Source of the DNA: JASGDC01 sp047608145
GTDB taxonomy: Bacteria > Actinomycetota > Actinomycetes > Actinomycetales > Micrococcaceae
Length of the DNA: 64,000 nt
NCBI GenBank assembly: GCA_047608145.1
Contig: JASGDC010000010.1
Span: 1-64,000 of the forward strand
Direction of reading: 5' to 3'
Within the stretch, counting starts at the first letter, position 1. Each line of letters opens with the position of its first letter. Shown here piece after piece: positions 16,876-25,498 of this stretch. A model generated the notes under the pieces. The model did not search any database, had not been told where the DNA came from, and saw only the letters and a program-made list of their open reading frames with translations. A program made the position numbers and the translations under genes.

Positions 16876-17673
16876 ATGATTAAAGCTATTGCCGTAGACC
16901 TAGATGGGACATTCTTGAACCCAGATAGCACTTACGATAAAGAGCGTTTTAATAAGATTTATGAGCAACTAGTCGCTAGAGACATTAAATTTCTTGTGGC
17001 AAGTGGTAGCCAGTATTTCCGTATTAAAGATTTCTTTCCGGGGAAAGAGCAAGACATTACTATCATTTCGGAAAATGGAGCAGTAGTAATTCAAAATAAA
17101 AAGGTACTGGAAGTCTTTGGTTTTGACGATGAGTTGGTGAAGAAGTTAGTAGCTTATCTAAATAATGACAAGGAAGATTTAGAAGTTCTGCTATGTGGCG
17201 TTAAAGCTGCTTATTTATTGGCGGATTCTTCAGAAAAATTTAAAAAGTTTGTAGCTCACCATTACTTTGGGCATGCAGAAGTTAAGAGTTTTGATCCACT
17301 ACCTGATGATGACATTGTGAAATTAGCAATGGATTTAAAACCAGAAATTGTTGGCAAGATAGTAGATCAACTTAACCTCGATTTTCCTGATGAATTGCGT
17401 GCGGTTTCCAGTGGCTTTGAATACGTTGATGTCTTGCTCCCAAATGTTAACAAAGGGCGAGCAATCAAAGCTTTGTTAACTGAATGGAATATTAAACCAA
17501 ATGAATTACTAGCCTTTGGCGATGCTGATAATGATGTCGAAATGTTGGCCTTGACTGAGCATAGTTACGCAATGGCAGACAGTAGTGACAAGGCTATCAG
17601 GGCTGCAAAACATCGAGCGCGATCAAATGCAGAATCTGGAGTCCTTACGGTAATTGAGCAGTATTTAAGGTAA
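16876..17673 (+). CDS. HAD-superfamily (Cof-type) phosphatase
   Basis: A 265-residue sugar-phosphatase-like HAD hydrolase. Motif I AVDLDGTF carries the nucleophile Asp (residue 8 from this start) and motif IV reads LAFGDADNDVEML; a Cof-type cap lies between. I chose the ATG at 16876, preceded by AGAGGAAA, over a TTG at 16852. Enzymes of this type usually dephosphorylate sugar phosphates or flavin intermediates; the substrate cannot be predicted. Confidence 0.85.
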   Translation: MIKAIAVDLDGTFLNPDSTYDKERFNKIYEQLVARDIKFLVASGSQYFRIKDFFPGKEQDITIISENGAVVIQNKKVLEVFGFDDELVKKLVAYLNNDKEDLEVLLCGVKAAYLLADSSEKFKKFVAHHYFGHAEVKSFDPLPDDDIVKLAMDLKPEIVGKIVDQLNLDFPDELRAVSSGFEYVDVLLPNVNKGRAIKALLTEWNIKPNELLAFGDADNDVEMLALTEHSYAMADSSDKAIRAAKHRARSNAESGVLTVIEQYLR

Positions 17674-17690
17674 TTTGGTGTTCTATTACA

Positions 17691-19196
17691 CTAGATACTT
17701 TGTCCAATATTTTGTGTATTGTGACAGATTGCCTGTGTAGCTGAATAAACTTGTTGATATTGTTTATAAATTTCTTGATATTCTTGTACATTTTGTGCAA
17801 TAGGAGAGACTGGTTGAGTGTATTCTACAAATGTCTTGATACAGTCTTCAAAAGAATTAAACCAACCATTACCCACAGCTGCAATCATTGCAGCGCCTAA
17901 TGCAGGCCCTTGTTCTGCCGTGAGACAAATTATTTCAGAGTTAAAAATATCTGCTTGAATTTGTAACCAAGTCTCATTTTTGGCACCTCCACCAACAGAA
18001 ATAATTTTTTTGAAAGATTTCTTGGTGACTTGTTCCATCAATGTTTGGGAATCTTTTAAAGAAAAAGTAATTCCTTCTAAGACAGACCGTGCAAAATGTT
18101 TTATTGTATGATTTATACCGATGCCAATAAAACTACCGCGTACCTGACTATCAACATGAGGTGTTCTTTCTCCGACAATATATGGCGTAAAGAGTAATCC
18201 GTTAGCACCAGGAGCAATCGTGTCAATATCACTTAATAACTCCTCAAATGTAAGATATGGTGCAAAAGTTTTCTTAAACCAATTCAAACTATTACCAGCA
18301 GCTAAGGTTACGCCCATTGAATAGGATGCGTCAGGCAATACATGATTGAATAAATGGAGATTTCCTTGATAGCTTTGATTGCCTGATTCTTCAAAGGCCA
18401 GAAAAACGCCCGACGTGCCAATACTAGCTAACGCACTGTTGTTATCAATGATTCCCGCACCTATTGCAGCACAAGCATTGTCTGCAGCCCCTGCAAATAC
18501 TTTGACATCCTTTTTAAATCCCAAGTCATTTTTGATTGTTTCTTTTAATGTTCCTCGAAGGTCTTCGGAATTTAATAGTGCAGGAAGATAACTAAGTGGA
18601 ATAGAGAATTTAGCTAAGATTTCTTTTGACCATCTTTTTTGGACAGTATCTAACAAGAGGGTACCTGCTGCGTCAGATAAATCAGTTTGTATTTGACCAG
18701 TCAGCCAGTAACCAAGGTAATCTTTTGGCAGCATGATATGTCGAACCTTGCTCCATGTATCAGGCTCGTTCTCTTGTAACCAAAGTATTTTAGGGAGAGT
18801 AAAGCCTTCTAATGCAATATTTTTAGTAATATCAAGTAGAGATGTGCCAAAATTATCCATTATTTCTTGGCATTGGTGAGTCGTTCGAGTATCATTCCAA
18901 AGAATAGCTGGGCGCAATACTTCATAGTTTTCATCTAAAACAACCACACTGTGCATTTGCCCAGAAAAACTAATAGCTTCTAAGTTCTGAGTGAAATCAG
19001 AAATTGTCTCACGTAATTCTTCTAAAACTTTTTGACAAGCTGTAAGCCAACTTTCAGGATGTTGCTCGCTATAACCAGGTTTACTATTTAGGGTAGGGTA
19101 ATCACTACTAGCAGAAGCGACTACTTGACCTGCTGGATCCATGAGTAAACCTTTTAGAGAACTTGTCCCAAGATCAATACCTAAAATGTACTTCAT
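17691..19196 (-). CDS. xylB: Xylulokinase
   Basis: Phosphorylates D-xylulose to xylulose-5-phosphate for the pentose phosphate pathway. FGGY-family kinase with ATP-binding GIDLGTSSLKGLL at the N-terminus, SFSGQMHSVV, and the C-terminal GGGAKNETWLQIQADI signature. The ATG at 19196, preceded by AGAGGTG, gives 501 residues; an upstream ATG at 19238 lacks this site. It follows xylA by 69 bases on the same strand. Like the rest of the cassette it resembles Firmicute enzymes and is AT-rich, suggesting transfer. Confidence 0.93.
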   Translation of the reverse strand: MKYILGIDLGTSSLKGLLMDPAGQVVASASSDYPTLNSKPGYSEQHPESWLTACQKVLEELRETISDFTQNLEAISFSGQMHSVVVLDENYEVLRPAILWNDTRTTHQCQEIMDNFGTSLLDITKNIALEGFTLPKILWLQENEPDTWSKVRHIMLPKDYLGYWLTGQIQTDLSDAAGTLLLDTVQKRWSKEILAKFSIPLSYLPALLNSEDLRGTLKETIKNDLGFKKDVKVFAGAADNACAAIGAGIIDNNSALASIGTSGVFLAFEESGNQSYQGNLHLFNHVLPDASYSMGVTLAAGNSLNWFKKTFAPYLTFEELLSDIDTIAPGANGLLFTPYIVGERTPHVDSQVRGSFIGIGINHTIKHFARSVLEGITFSLKDSQTLMEQVTKKSFKKIISVGGGAKNETWLQIQADIFNSEIICLTAEQGPALGAAMIAAVGNGWFNSFEDCIKTFVEYTQPVSPIAQNVQEYQEIYKQYQQVYSATQAICHNTQNIGQSI

Positions 19197-19265
19197 TAAA
19201 CACCTCTTTGTATTAGCAACATTGCCAAGTACTTTCAATTCATACTTGGCAATGTTGAATTATTT

Positions 19266-20573
19266 TTAAACTAGATAATCGTTAAATCGAGATTTAACGT
19301 ATTCTAGATGATTAGATTCATTTTTAATATCGTCATGTTCTAAGGCGTAGTCAGTTAAAGACTCTAGATCTTCTTTATCAGCAGTGATTTTTGCACCGAT
19401 TCCAGTAGAATAGCTTGCATAACGTTTTTCTTTTAAGTCATCAAGGAAACGATCTTCTTTTAATTTAGTAGCAGCCTTCAGCCCTCGAGCAAATGTATCC
19501 ATACCTGCAATATGTGCTAATAGTAAGTCATCCATTTCAAAAGAAGTGCGGCGTACTTTTGAATCAAAGTTTATCCCACCAGGAGCAATGCCACCATTTT
19601 CAAGAATTTCATACATAGCTAAGGTGGTGTCATAAATGTTTGTTGGGAATTCATCTGTATCCCAACCTAACATGACCTCACCGTGGTTGGCATCAATAGA
19701 CCCTAAAGAATCGTATACACGAGCAACATTTAACTCATGTTCGAAAGTATGGCCTGCTAAAGTCGCATGGTTTGCTTCTAGATTCAGTTTGAAATCGCCT
19801 TCAAGTCCATATTTTTGAATAAAAGCCATTGTTGTTGCAGCATCAAAGTCATATTGATGTGAAGAAGGTTCCATTGGTTTAGGCTCAAGTAAAAATTGTG
19901 GCTTATGCCCAATTTTTTCCCCATAGGCAATTGCCATTTTAAATAAGCGGGCGATATTATCTTGTTCCAACTTCATATCTGTATTTAACAGACTTTCATA
20001 ACCTTCGCGGCCACCCCAGAAGACATAGTTTTTGCCACCAAGTTTTTTACTAATATCTAAGCCTTTTTTTACTTGAGCTGCTGAATAGGCGAATACATCG
20101 GCATTGTTTGAAGAAGCTGCACCGTGGACAAATCTTGGATTAGAAAACATATTTGCGGTATTCCAAAGTAATTTAATACCTGTTTTATCCATTTTTTCTT
20201 TAATTAAATCTGTAATTTCATCAATATTAGCAAGGAATTCTTCTAAAGAGTCTCCTTCAGGTGCAATATCAACGTCATGGAAACAGAAATACTCAACATC
20301 AAGTTTTTCTAAAATTTCAAAAAAAGCATCGACACGATTTTTAGCTGTTTCCATAGGTGTTTCAGATTCCCAAGTTCTAATATTGGTAGGGGCACCAAAT
20401 GGATCAGAACCATCTGCTGTCATGGTGTGCCAGTAGGCAACAGCAAATCGTAGATGTTCTTTCATTGACTTGCCTAAAATCATTTCTTCAGGATTGTAAT
20501 GACGAAACGCAAAAGGGTTTTTAGTGGTAACACCTTCAAATTTTACTTTTTCTACTTTAGGAAAATAGCTCAT
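19266..20573 (-). CDS. xylA: Xylose isomerase, class II
   Basis: Converts D-xylose to D-xylulose. At 435 residues, with the N-terminal extension YFPKVEKVKFEG, it belongs to class II, the form of Firmicutes and Gram-negatives; typical actinobacterial enzymes (Streptomyces) are class I, near 390 residues. Catalytic and metal-binding segments are present: FCFHDVDIAPEG, LLEPKPMEPSSHQYD, NLEANHATLAGHTF and MLGWDTDEFPTN. A strong ribosome-binding site, AAGGAGG, precedes it. It is transcribed from a near-consensus promoter overlapped by a xyl operator. Confidence 0.96.
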   Translation of the reverse strand: MSYFPKVEKVKFEGVTTKNPFAFRHYNPEEMILGKSMKEHLRFAVAYWHTMTADGSDPFGAPTNIRTWESETPMETAKNRVDAFFEILEKLDVEYFCFHDVDIAPEGDSLEEFLANIDEITDLIKEKMDKTGIKLLWNTANMFSNPRFVHGAASSNNADVFAYSAAQVKKGLDISKKLGGKNYVFWGGREGYESLLNTDMKLEQDNIARLFKMAIAYGEKIGHKPQFLLEPKPMEPSSHQYDFDAATTMAFIQKYGLEGDFKLNLEANHATLAGHTFEHELNVARVYDSLGSIDANHGEVMLGWDTDEFPTNIYDTTLAMYEILENGGIAPGGINFDSKVRRTSFEMDDLLLAHIAGMDTFARGLKAATKLKEDRFLDDLKEKRYASYSTGIGAKITADKEDLESLTDYALEHDDIKNESNHLEYVKSRFNDYLV

Positions 20574-20598
20574 TTTTATTCCTCCTTGAATAATATTA

Positions 20599-20623
20599 TT
20601 AGTTTGTTTATCGTACTAACTAA
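20599..20623. promoter_or_regulatory. xyl operator (XylR site)
   Basis: TTAGTTTGT and ACTAACTAA, spaced by 7 bases, form a dyad (8 of 9 pairs) like the xylO sites of Bacillus and Lactobacillus. It covers about +1 to +25 of the predicted xylA transcript, so bound repressor would block initiation or early elongation. Confidence 0.75.
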
Positions 20624-20630
20624 TAAATAC

Positions 20631-20679
20631 AATATAATTTATTCCAAATAGGTTGTCAAGCGTTTCCAAAGAATATAAT
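20631..20679. promoter_or_regulatory. Back-to-back xylA and xylR promoters sharing a -35 segment
   Basis: Minus strand: -35 TTGACA (20659-20654) and -10 TATATT (20636-20631), spacer 17, directing xylA. Plus strand: -35 TTGTCA (20653-20658) and -10 TATAAT (20674-20679), spacer 15, directing xylR. The two -35 boxes fall on the same bases. An imperfect catabolite-responsive (cre-like) core, GGAAACGCTTGACA on the minus strand, overlaps them, one base too long for the consensus. Confidence 0.65.
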
Positions 20680-20696
20680 GAAGAAGAGAAGTAGGG

Positions 20697-21860
20697 ATGA
20701 ATTTGATTACAAATAAATATATTATTCGAGAACAGAATGAAGCAGCAATTCTTCAAGAAATTATTAATAGAGGCCAAATTTCGCGCGCTGAATTGTCTAC
20801 ACAAACGGGTTTAAACAAAGCTTCCGTTTCTAGTATTACCAAAAAATTGATTGAAGATGAATTGATCTTTGAAATCGGTATTGGTGATTCTTCCAGTAGC
20901 GGTGGACGCAAACCAATCATGCTAGCTTTTAATGGAAAATCAGCATTGGTGATTGCTTTCGATTTAGGAACTAATTATCTTGAAGGTGTTCTTGCTTATA
21001 TCGATGGGACTATCGTAGAAACCTATTCAAAAGAAAGAATAAGCATTGGTTCGACAAACGCAAGTGAAGAAATCAATCTTGCATTTACCCAATTAACGCT
21101 TAAACAACCAGATACCCCCCTTGATATTGTAGGGATGACAGTAGCTATTCATGGGGTTGTTAATCGTCATCAACCGATTTTTACGCCGCATTATGATTTA
21201 GATAAAATAGATTTATACAAAGAACTGAAAGCGAATTATTCTTTTCCAATCCACCTCTATAACGAAGCGAATTTAGCTGCTTTAGGTGAATATACATTTT
21301 CGTCAGAATATCAAAATTTAGTTACGGTAAGTATTCATAGTGGAATTGGAAGTGGCATTGTTGAATCTGGAGAAATGTTTTTAGGTAAAAATGGTCAAGC
21401 AGGGGAGATAGGCCACACGATTTTATTTCCTAATGGTAAGCAATGCTCATGTGGCAATAGGGGATGTTTTGAACAATATGCTTCCAGTAATGTAATTTAT
21501 GACAAATTAGCAAAACAAAAACAATTAGAGTATGTGAATTCAAGCATCTTTTTAGAGTATGTATCAAAAAATGATAAGGAAGCACAAGCGTTAATACAGG
21601 GAAATGCGGAGTTTTTAAGCATAGGGATTAATAATATTATTATGATGTATAACCCAGAAATTATTATCATAAATAGTTCTCTTTGCCGAGCTATTCCGCA
21701 AATGATTGAAATCATCAATCAATATTTGAAAAGTCAATTTTCGAGAGAAATTGAAGTGAAAAATACATTACTTGGAGATTATGCAACTTTATATGGAGGA
21801 GTCTCGGTCTCCTGTCAAGAATTTCTTCGAGTAAAAGGACTAAAATTTAAAGAGAAATAA
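20697..21860 (+). CDS. xylR: XylR, ROK-family xylose repressor
   Basis: A 387-residue ROK-family transcription factor. The N-terminal winged helix (ISRAELSTQTGLNKASVSS) reads DNA; the sugar-kinase-like C-terminal part carries AFDLGTNYLEG and the ROK zinc motif CSCGNRGCFEQYA. It is divergent from xylA-xylB with an operator in between, so it should repress xylAB and release it on xylose. AT-rich codon use and closest resemblance to Firmicute XylR fit transfer of the whole cassette. No xylose transporter is next to it. Confidence 0.93.
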   Translation: MNLITNKYIIREQNEAAILQEIINRGQISRAELSTQTGLNKASVSSITKKLIEDELIFEIGIGDSSSSGGRKPIMLAFNGKSALVIAFDLGTNYLEGVLAYIDGTIVETYSKERISIGSTNASEEINLAFTQLTLKQPDTPLDIVGMTVAIHGVVNRHQPIFTPHYDLDKIDLYKELKANYSFPIHLYNEANLAALGEYTFSSEYQNLVTVSIHSGIGSGIVESGEMFLGKNGQAGEIGHTILFPNGKQCSCGNRGCFEQYASSNVIYDKLAKQKQLEYVNSSIFLEYVSKNDKEAQALIQGNAEFLSIGINNIIMMYNPEIIIINSSLCRAIPQMIEIINQYLKSQFSREIEVKNTLLGDYATLYGGVSVSCQEFLRVKGLKFKEK

Positions 21861-22181
21861 AGTATTTATAAACAAGCCGTCATCATGCTAGCATTTGACG
21901 AAATTTGTTATCGGGGTTATTTTGTGGTGCCACAAGCAACTGGTATTGATGGGTTACCTGCCTTTTGGTTGCAGGTAATCGGTATGATAATAGTGGTACT
22001 ATTTTTGTTTAGTGGTTTCTAGAATTGCTAAATAAGGCAAGATTGACAATAGTAATATAGAAGAAGTGATAATCTATGTTAGCTTAAGCTGTAGTATTAA
22101 ATGTACAAGTTAAAAGTATGCAAGATTCCGTCTCAAAAGATACTGAAGTTTTGAAAAAGTTTGAAAAAGAAAGTGTTCAAA
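21861..22181 (+). other. Gap after xylR: small hydrophobic frame and a hairpin
   Basis: A 45-codon frame (21885-22022) encodes a peptide ending in a hydrophobic segment (VIGMIIVVLFLFSGF); it has no ribosome-binding site and may be the remnant of a membrane-protein gene. Inside it, TTACCTGC and GCAGGTAA form a hairpin (21956-21980) without a good T-run. TTGACA (22043-22048) and GATAAT, 19 bases on, could be the promoter of the following esterase. Confidence 0.35.
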
Positions 22182-23069
22182 ATGATACCAAAGATTAAGA
22201 AATCTAATCTTTTTGCAGCTAAAGCATTGTTTACTTATGCGGATAAAAAGAAGAATCTTGCTTTAATTCCACCTTCTGACATTGCTGAAAAACGTGGAAT
22301 TTCTTATGGGGAACACGGTAAAGATAGCTTATTAGATGTTTATTACCCAAGAAATACTAAAAAGCCATTACCTACGATAGTTAGCATCCATGGTGGTGGC
22401 TGGTTTTATGGTGGCATTGAGCCATATCGGTTATATTGTATGCGTTTAGCGACAATGGGATTTACTGTAGTTAATTTTAACTATCGGCTGGCCCCTAAAA
22501 ATCAGTACCCAGCCCCGCTTGAAGATGTAAATTCAGCAATGAATTGGGTAGCTGACAATGGTAAAGGGCATTTCATTGATACAGATAATTTATTTTTTGT
22601 AGGAGATAGCGCTGGTGGTCAATTAGCAGAGCAGTATATGACTATTTTGACTAATCCAGATTATGCGAAGCTTTTTGAATTTAAAGCCCCAGAGCTTGAG
22701 ATTAAAGCTGCTGGTTTAAATTGTGGAGCTTACTTTATTGGTAAAGATAAGCCAGTTAATGAAGACTTTTCTTACTACATTGGTGATGAGCCTACTAATG
22801 AGGTTAAGGCTCAGTTCCCAGTTGAAGATTATATAACTTTTAATTTCCCGCCAGCGTTCATAACGACTGCGACAGATGATTTTTTAAATGAATTTGCAAA
22901 GCCACTAGCAGATATTTTGAGTAGTAAAGGTGTTACTAATAAATATAAGGAATACCGCAGTTTCGATGGCAAGAAATTACAGCATGTATTTCACTTGAAT
23001 TTAAAGACCAGAGAAGCAGAAGTTTGTAACCAAGAGCAAGCAGATTTCTTTAAAAAGTTTGTTAAGTAA
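22182..23069 (+). CDS. Alpha/beta hydrolase, HSL-type esterase
   Basis: A 295-residue carboxylesterase-like protein of the hormone-sensitive-lipase group: oxyanion-hole motif HGGGW, nucleophile elbow GDSAGG, an acidic residue in TATDDFLNE and a C-terminal His in QHVFHLN. No signal peptide is seen, so it is probably cytoplasmic. Start uncertain: a TTG 21 bases upstream is possible, but the ATG gives the better N-terminus. Substrate unknown. Confidence 0.82.
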   Translation: MIPKIKKSNLFAAKALFTYADKKKNLALIPPSDIAEKRGISYGEHGKDSLLDVYYPRNTKKPLPTIVSIHGGGWFYGGIEPYRLYCMRLATMGFTVVNFNYRLAPKNQYPAPLEDVNSAMNWVADNGKGHFIDTDNLFFVGDSAGGQLAEQYMTILTNPDYAKLFEFKAPELEIKAAGLNCGAYFIGKDKPVNEDFSYYIGDEPTNEVKAQFPVEDYITFNFPPAFITTATDDFLNEFAKPLADILSSKGVTNKYKEYRSFDGKKLQHVFHLNLKTREAEVCNQEQADFFKKFVK

Positions 23070-23190
23070 CCATAAAACTGATAGTGCGAATTGACAACTA
23101 TAGAAGAATCCCAAACGAAGTATCTAATTCCCTGCGAATGCAAATTATATAGTTTTAATACTTTTTGTTTGCTGTACTGTTTTAGATGTT

Positions 23191-23219
23191 TTGCGATTAG
23201 CTTTGTTTTTTGTTAAAAT
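23191..23219 (+). promoter_or_regulatory. Promoter of tRNA-Arg(ACG)
   Basis: -35 TTGCGA (23191-23196) and -10 TAAAAT (23214-23219), spacer 17, ending 20 bases before the mature tRNA. Confidence 0.65.
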
Positions 23220-23239
23220 TAAAAAGTTGCAAAACGATT

Positions 23240-23313
<74 letters not shown>

Positions 23314-23331
23314 CTTTAATTAAGGCACTTC

Positions 23332-23359
23332 CCACCTCATTCTGAGGTGGTTTTGTTTT
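23332..23359 (+). terminator. Rho-independent terminator of tRNA-Arg
   Basis: CCACCTCA and TGAGGTGG close a 3-base loop, followed by TTTTGTTTT. Confidence 0.85.
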
Positions 23360-23381
23360 ATATTCTACAATAATAAACTAG

Positions 23382-24200
23382 GTGAGCATTTTGGAGTCAA
23401 TAAAGCTAAATATCATGGGTAAAAAAATTGCCTTGGTTAATGAAGGTGGGATTACTGATGAACAATGGACAGCAATTGCAAATAAATGGTCATGGTTAGC
23501 ATCCTCTGGATCTGGAAAATTTACTAAACTTATCATGTCAGTCTCAGAAGATAATCCAGCGTATCCAGTTAATAAAGATAATGAAGATCAGCCTAGGTAT
23601 CTTTGGAGTAAGGACATTGAAACTATTGAATCTCACTTAAGTTCTACTTTAACTTTGATGGGTATTGAGCATAATAAAGGTAAGCGCATTATGCTTCATG
23701 CCTGTGGCATCAGTGATGAAGAAGGGCAAGTTGTCGCTTTTGTTGCAAAGTCAGGTACTGGTAAAACTACGCTTGCTAGGACTTTAGGTGCAGAAATTGG
23801 CTATGTGACAGATGAAACTCTAGTCGTTGATTTTGAAGGTAACGTAACCTGGTATCCAAAACCACTTTCTGTGATTACTGATGTTGGGAATCCGAAAATG
23901 CAAGTGGGGCCAAAAGAACTAGCTTTTATAAAGCCACCGAAGAAGTTAAAGCTTAAAAAAATTACATTGTTAGATCGTGACAAAGAATCAGCTGATAAAA
24001 GTAAGGCTTTGCAAATTAAAGATGTGCCATTAGCAGATGCAATAATGGCATTAACTCCTGAACTATCACATATGAAGTCTGTAGATAAACCATTACATCG
24101 GTTAGCCGAATTAATAGAAAGAACTGGTGGAGTTTCTGAAATGAAGTATGTGGAAGCAAGTTCTGTATTGCATGATATTGATAAATTATTTCAAGTTTAA
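23382..24200 (+). CDS. HPr-kinase/PEPCK-like P-loop ATPase
   Basis: A 272-residue protein with Walker A motif AKSGTGKTTLA (122-132) preceded by HACGISDEEGQVVAF and followed by YVTDETLVV. This layout is typical of the HPr kinase/PEP-carboxykinase-type P-loop family (HprK-related proteins). It lacks the full HPr-kinase signature, so the substrate is unknown. GTG at 23382 follows ACTAGG; the ATG at 23415 is an alternative. The next gene encodes a PTS-derived EIIB-EIIA protein, which makes a shared regulatory role tempting but unproven. Confidence 0.6.
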   Translation: MSILESIKLNIMGKKIALVNEGGITDEQWTAIANKWSWLASSGSGKFTKLIMSVSEDNPAYPVNKDNEDQPRYLWSKDIETIESHLSSTLTLMGIEHNKGKRIMLHACGISDEEGQVVAFVAKSGTGKTTLARTLGAEIGYVTDETLVVDFEGNVTWYPKPLSVITDVGNPKMQVGPKELAFIKPPKKLKLKKITLLDRDKESADKSKALQIKDVPLADAIMALTPELSHMKSVDKPLHRLAELIERTGGVSEMKYVEASSVLHDIDKLFQV

Positions 24201-24383
24201 GAGTTCCTCCATATAGATACTGCAGTTTTGTGGTCGGTAAACAAGCTTGATTATAGCAAAAATTAGCTTGCAACGTAATTATATAGCAATGAAATTTTCC
24301 TAGCTTATACTAATCAAATTCTCATAGTAAATATTGTTATTGGTTTTATACTAGTAAGTGTTGTTGGAAATAAGGAGCTTACA

Positions 24384-25496
24384 TTGTCAGAGAGAAAGTT
24401 AGTAGGAGTAACTTCCTGTCCTGACGGTATGGGGCACGCTTATTTAGCCGCCGAAAAACTTAAATTAGCAGCACAAGATTTGAATTATGATATTAAATTT
24501 GAAGTGCAGGGTGAAACAGCAGTTGATAATGAGCTAACAGCTGAAGATATTTCTGAGAGCCTAGTAGTTGCTATTGTTGCAGATAAAAAAATAGATACAG
24601 ATAGATTCGTTGATAAGAAAATTCTCGATGTAGGAATTGCAGAGAGCATCGAAAATCCTAAGAAAATAATTGGAGAAGCAATTAACCTGTCGAAAAGTGA
24701 TATTTTCACTTTGGATAATAAAGATAATGTTTGGCGAAGGTTAAAAGCACAGGCAATTCCACCAGTAGTGTTAGCAGTAGTAATAGCAATGCTGGCAGTT
24801 TTAACATTTGGTGTCGTGGGTGCGAATTTTCATTTTTTACATAAAGGTAGTGATATTGTGATTGGCGTTACATTAGCGGGGCTAATTGCTGTAGGATTTT
24901 TAGCTTATAAAAGAGATCTTTTTAAGAAACTGTCTAAATCTGATGAAAATGGAATAGTCCCAGAAAATATTGACGCTGCAGTGGATTTGGAACCAGAACA
25001 AATTACTTTAGTGGAAAATGTTGATGCGAATGAAGAGCCTAAAAGGAATTTGTTAGATTTCCTAACAGCAGAAACACTAGAATTAGAGCTTAAAGCTAAG
25101 ACTAAAGAAGAAGCAATTCCAGAATTATTGGAATTGGTTGAAAAAAGTGGCAAGGTCACTAATGCAGATATTATGTTGAAAGCTACTTGGGATTTTGAGA
25201 AACAAATGTCTACCGGTATCGGCGATGGAGTAGCTGTACCACAGTCAAAATCATCCGGTATTTCGGAAACAGTGGTTGCATTCGCTAAATCACAAGATGG
25301 AATTCAATGGGATAACTTTCACAAAGAGCGAGTTAGGTTATTATTTATAATTGCTACTCCAGAGAGTGTTTCTAGCATTCAAAACTTGGAAATACTAGCC
25401 GCACTCTCTAGAAAGTTAATCGATGATGATTTCCGCTATCAGTTATTTTTAGCTAAAACTAAAGAAGAAACTTTGAATATGCTACATACAGTATAG
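24384..25496 (+). CDS. PTS-derived EIIB-membrane-EIIA protein without EIIC or EIIA histidines
   Basis: Residues 1-100 match fructose-type EIIB, including the phospho-cysteine Cys12 in TSCPDGMGHAY and ELTAEDI. Two hydrophobic segments (about 125-151 and 157-175) replace the large EIIC channel. Residues 222-370 match fructose-type EIIA (STGIGDGVAVPQSKS), but the phosphorylated His of the IPHAK motif is Gln287 and the second active-site His of the NEHL motif is Asn334. It should therefore neither transport sugar nor accept phosphate through EIIA; a sensor or scaffold role in the membrane is inferred. TTG start, preceded by AAGGAG. Confidence 0.8.
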   Translation: MSERKLVGVTSCPDGMGHAYLAAEKLKLAAQDLNYDIKFEVQGETAVDNELTAEDISESLVVAIVADKKIDTDRFVDKKILDVGIAESIENPKKIIGEAINLSKSDIFTLDNKDNVWRRLKAQAIPPVVLAVVIAMLAVLTFGVVGANFHFLHKGSDIVIGVTLAGLIAVGFLAYKRDLFKKLSKSDENGIVPENIDAAVDLEPEQITLVENVDANEEPKRNLLDFLTAETLELELKAKTKEEAIPELLELVEKSGKVTNADIMLKATWDFEKQMSTGIGDGVAVPQSKSSGISETVVAFAKSQDGIQWDNFHKERVRLLFIIATPESVSSIQNLEILAALSRKLIDDDFRYQLFLAKTKEETLNMLHTV

Positions 25497-25498
25497 AT

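Noticed and set aside
20651..20670. Functional cre site for CcpA control of xylose genes
   Set aside because: The match to the consensus needs one extra base, and actinobacteria lack CcpA; at best a relic of the donor.
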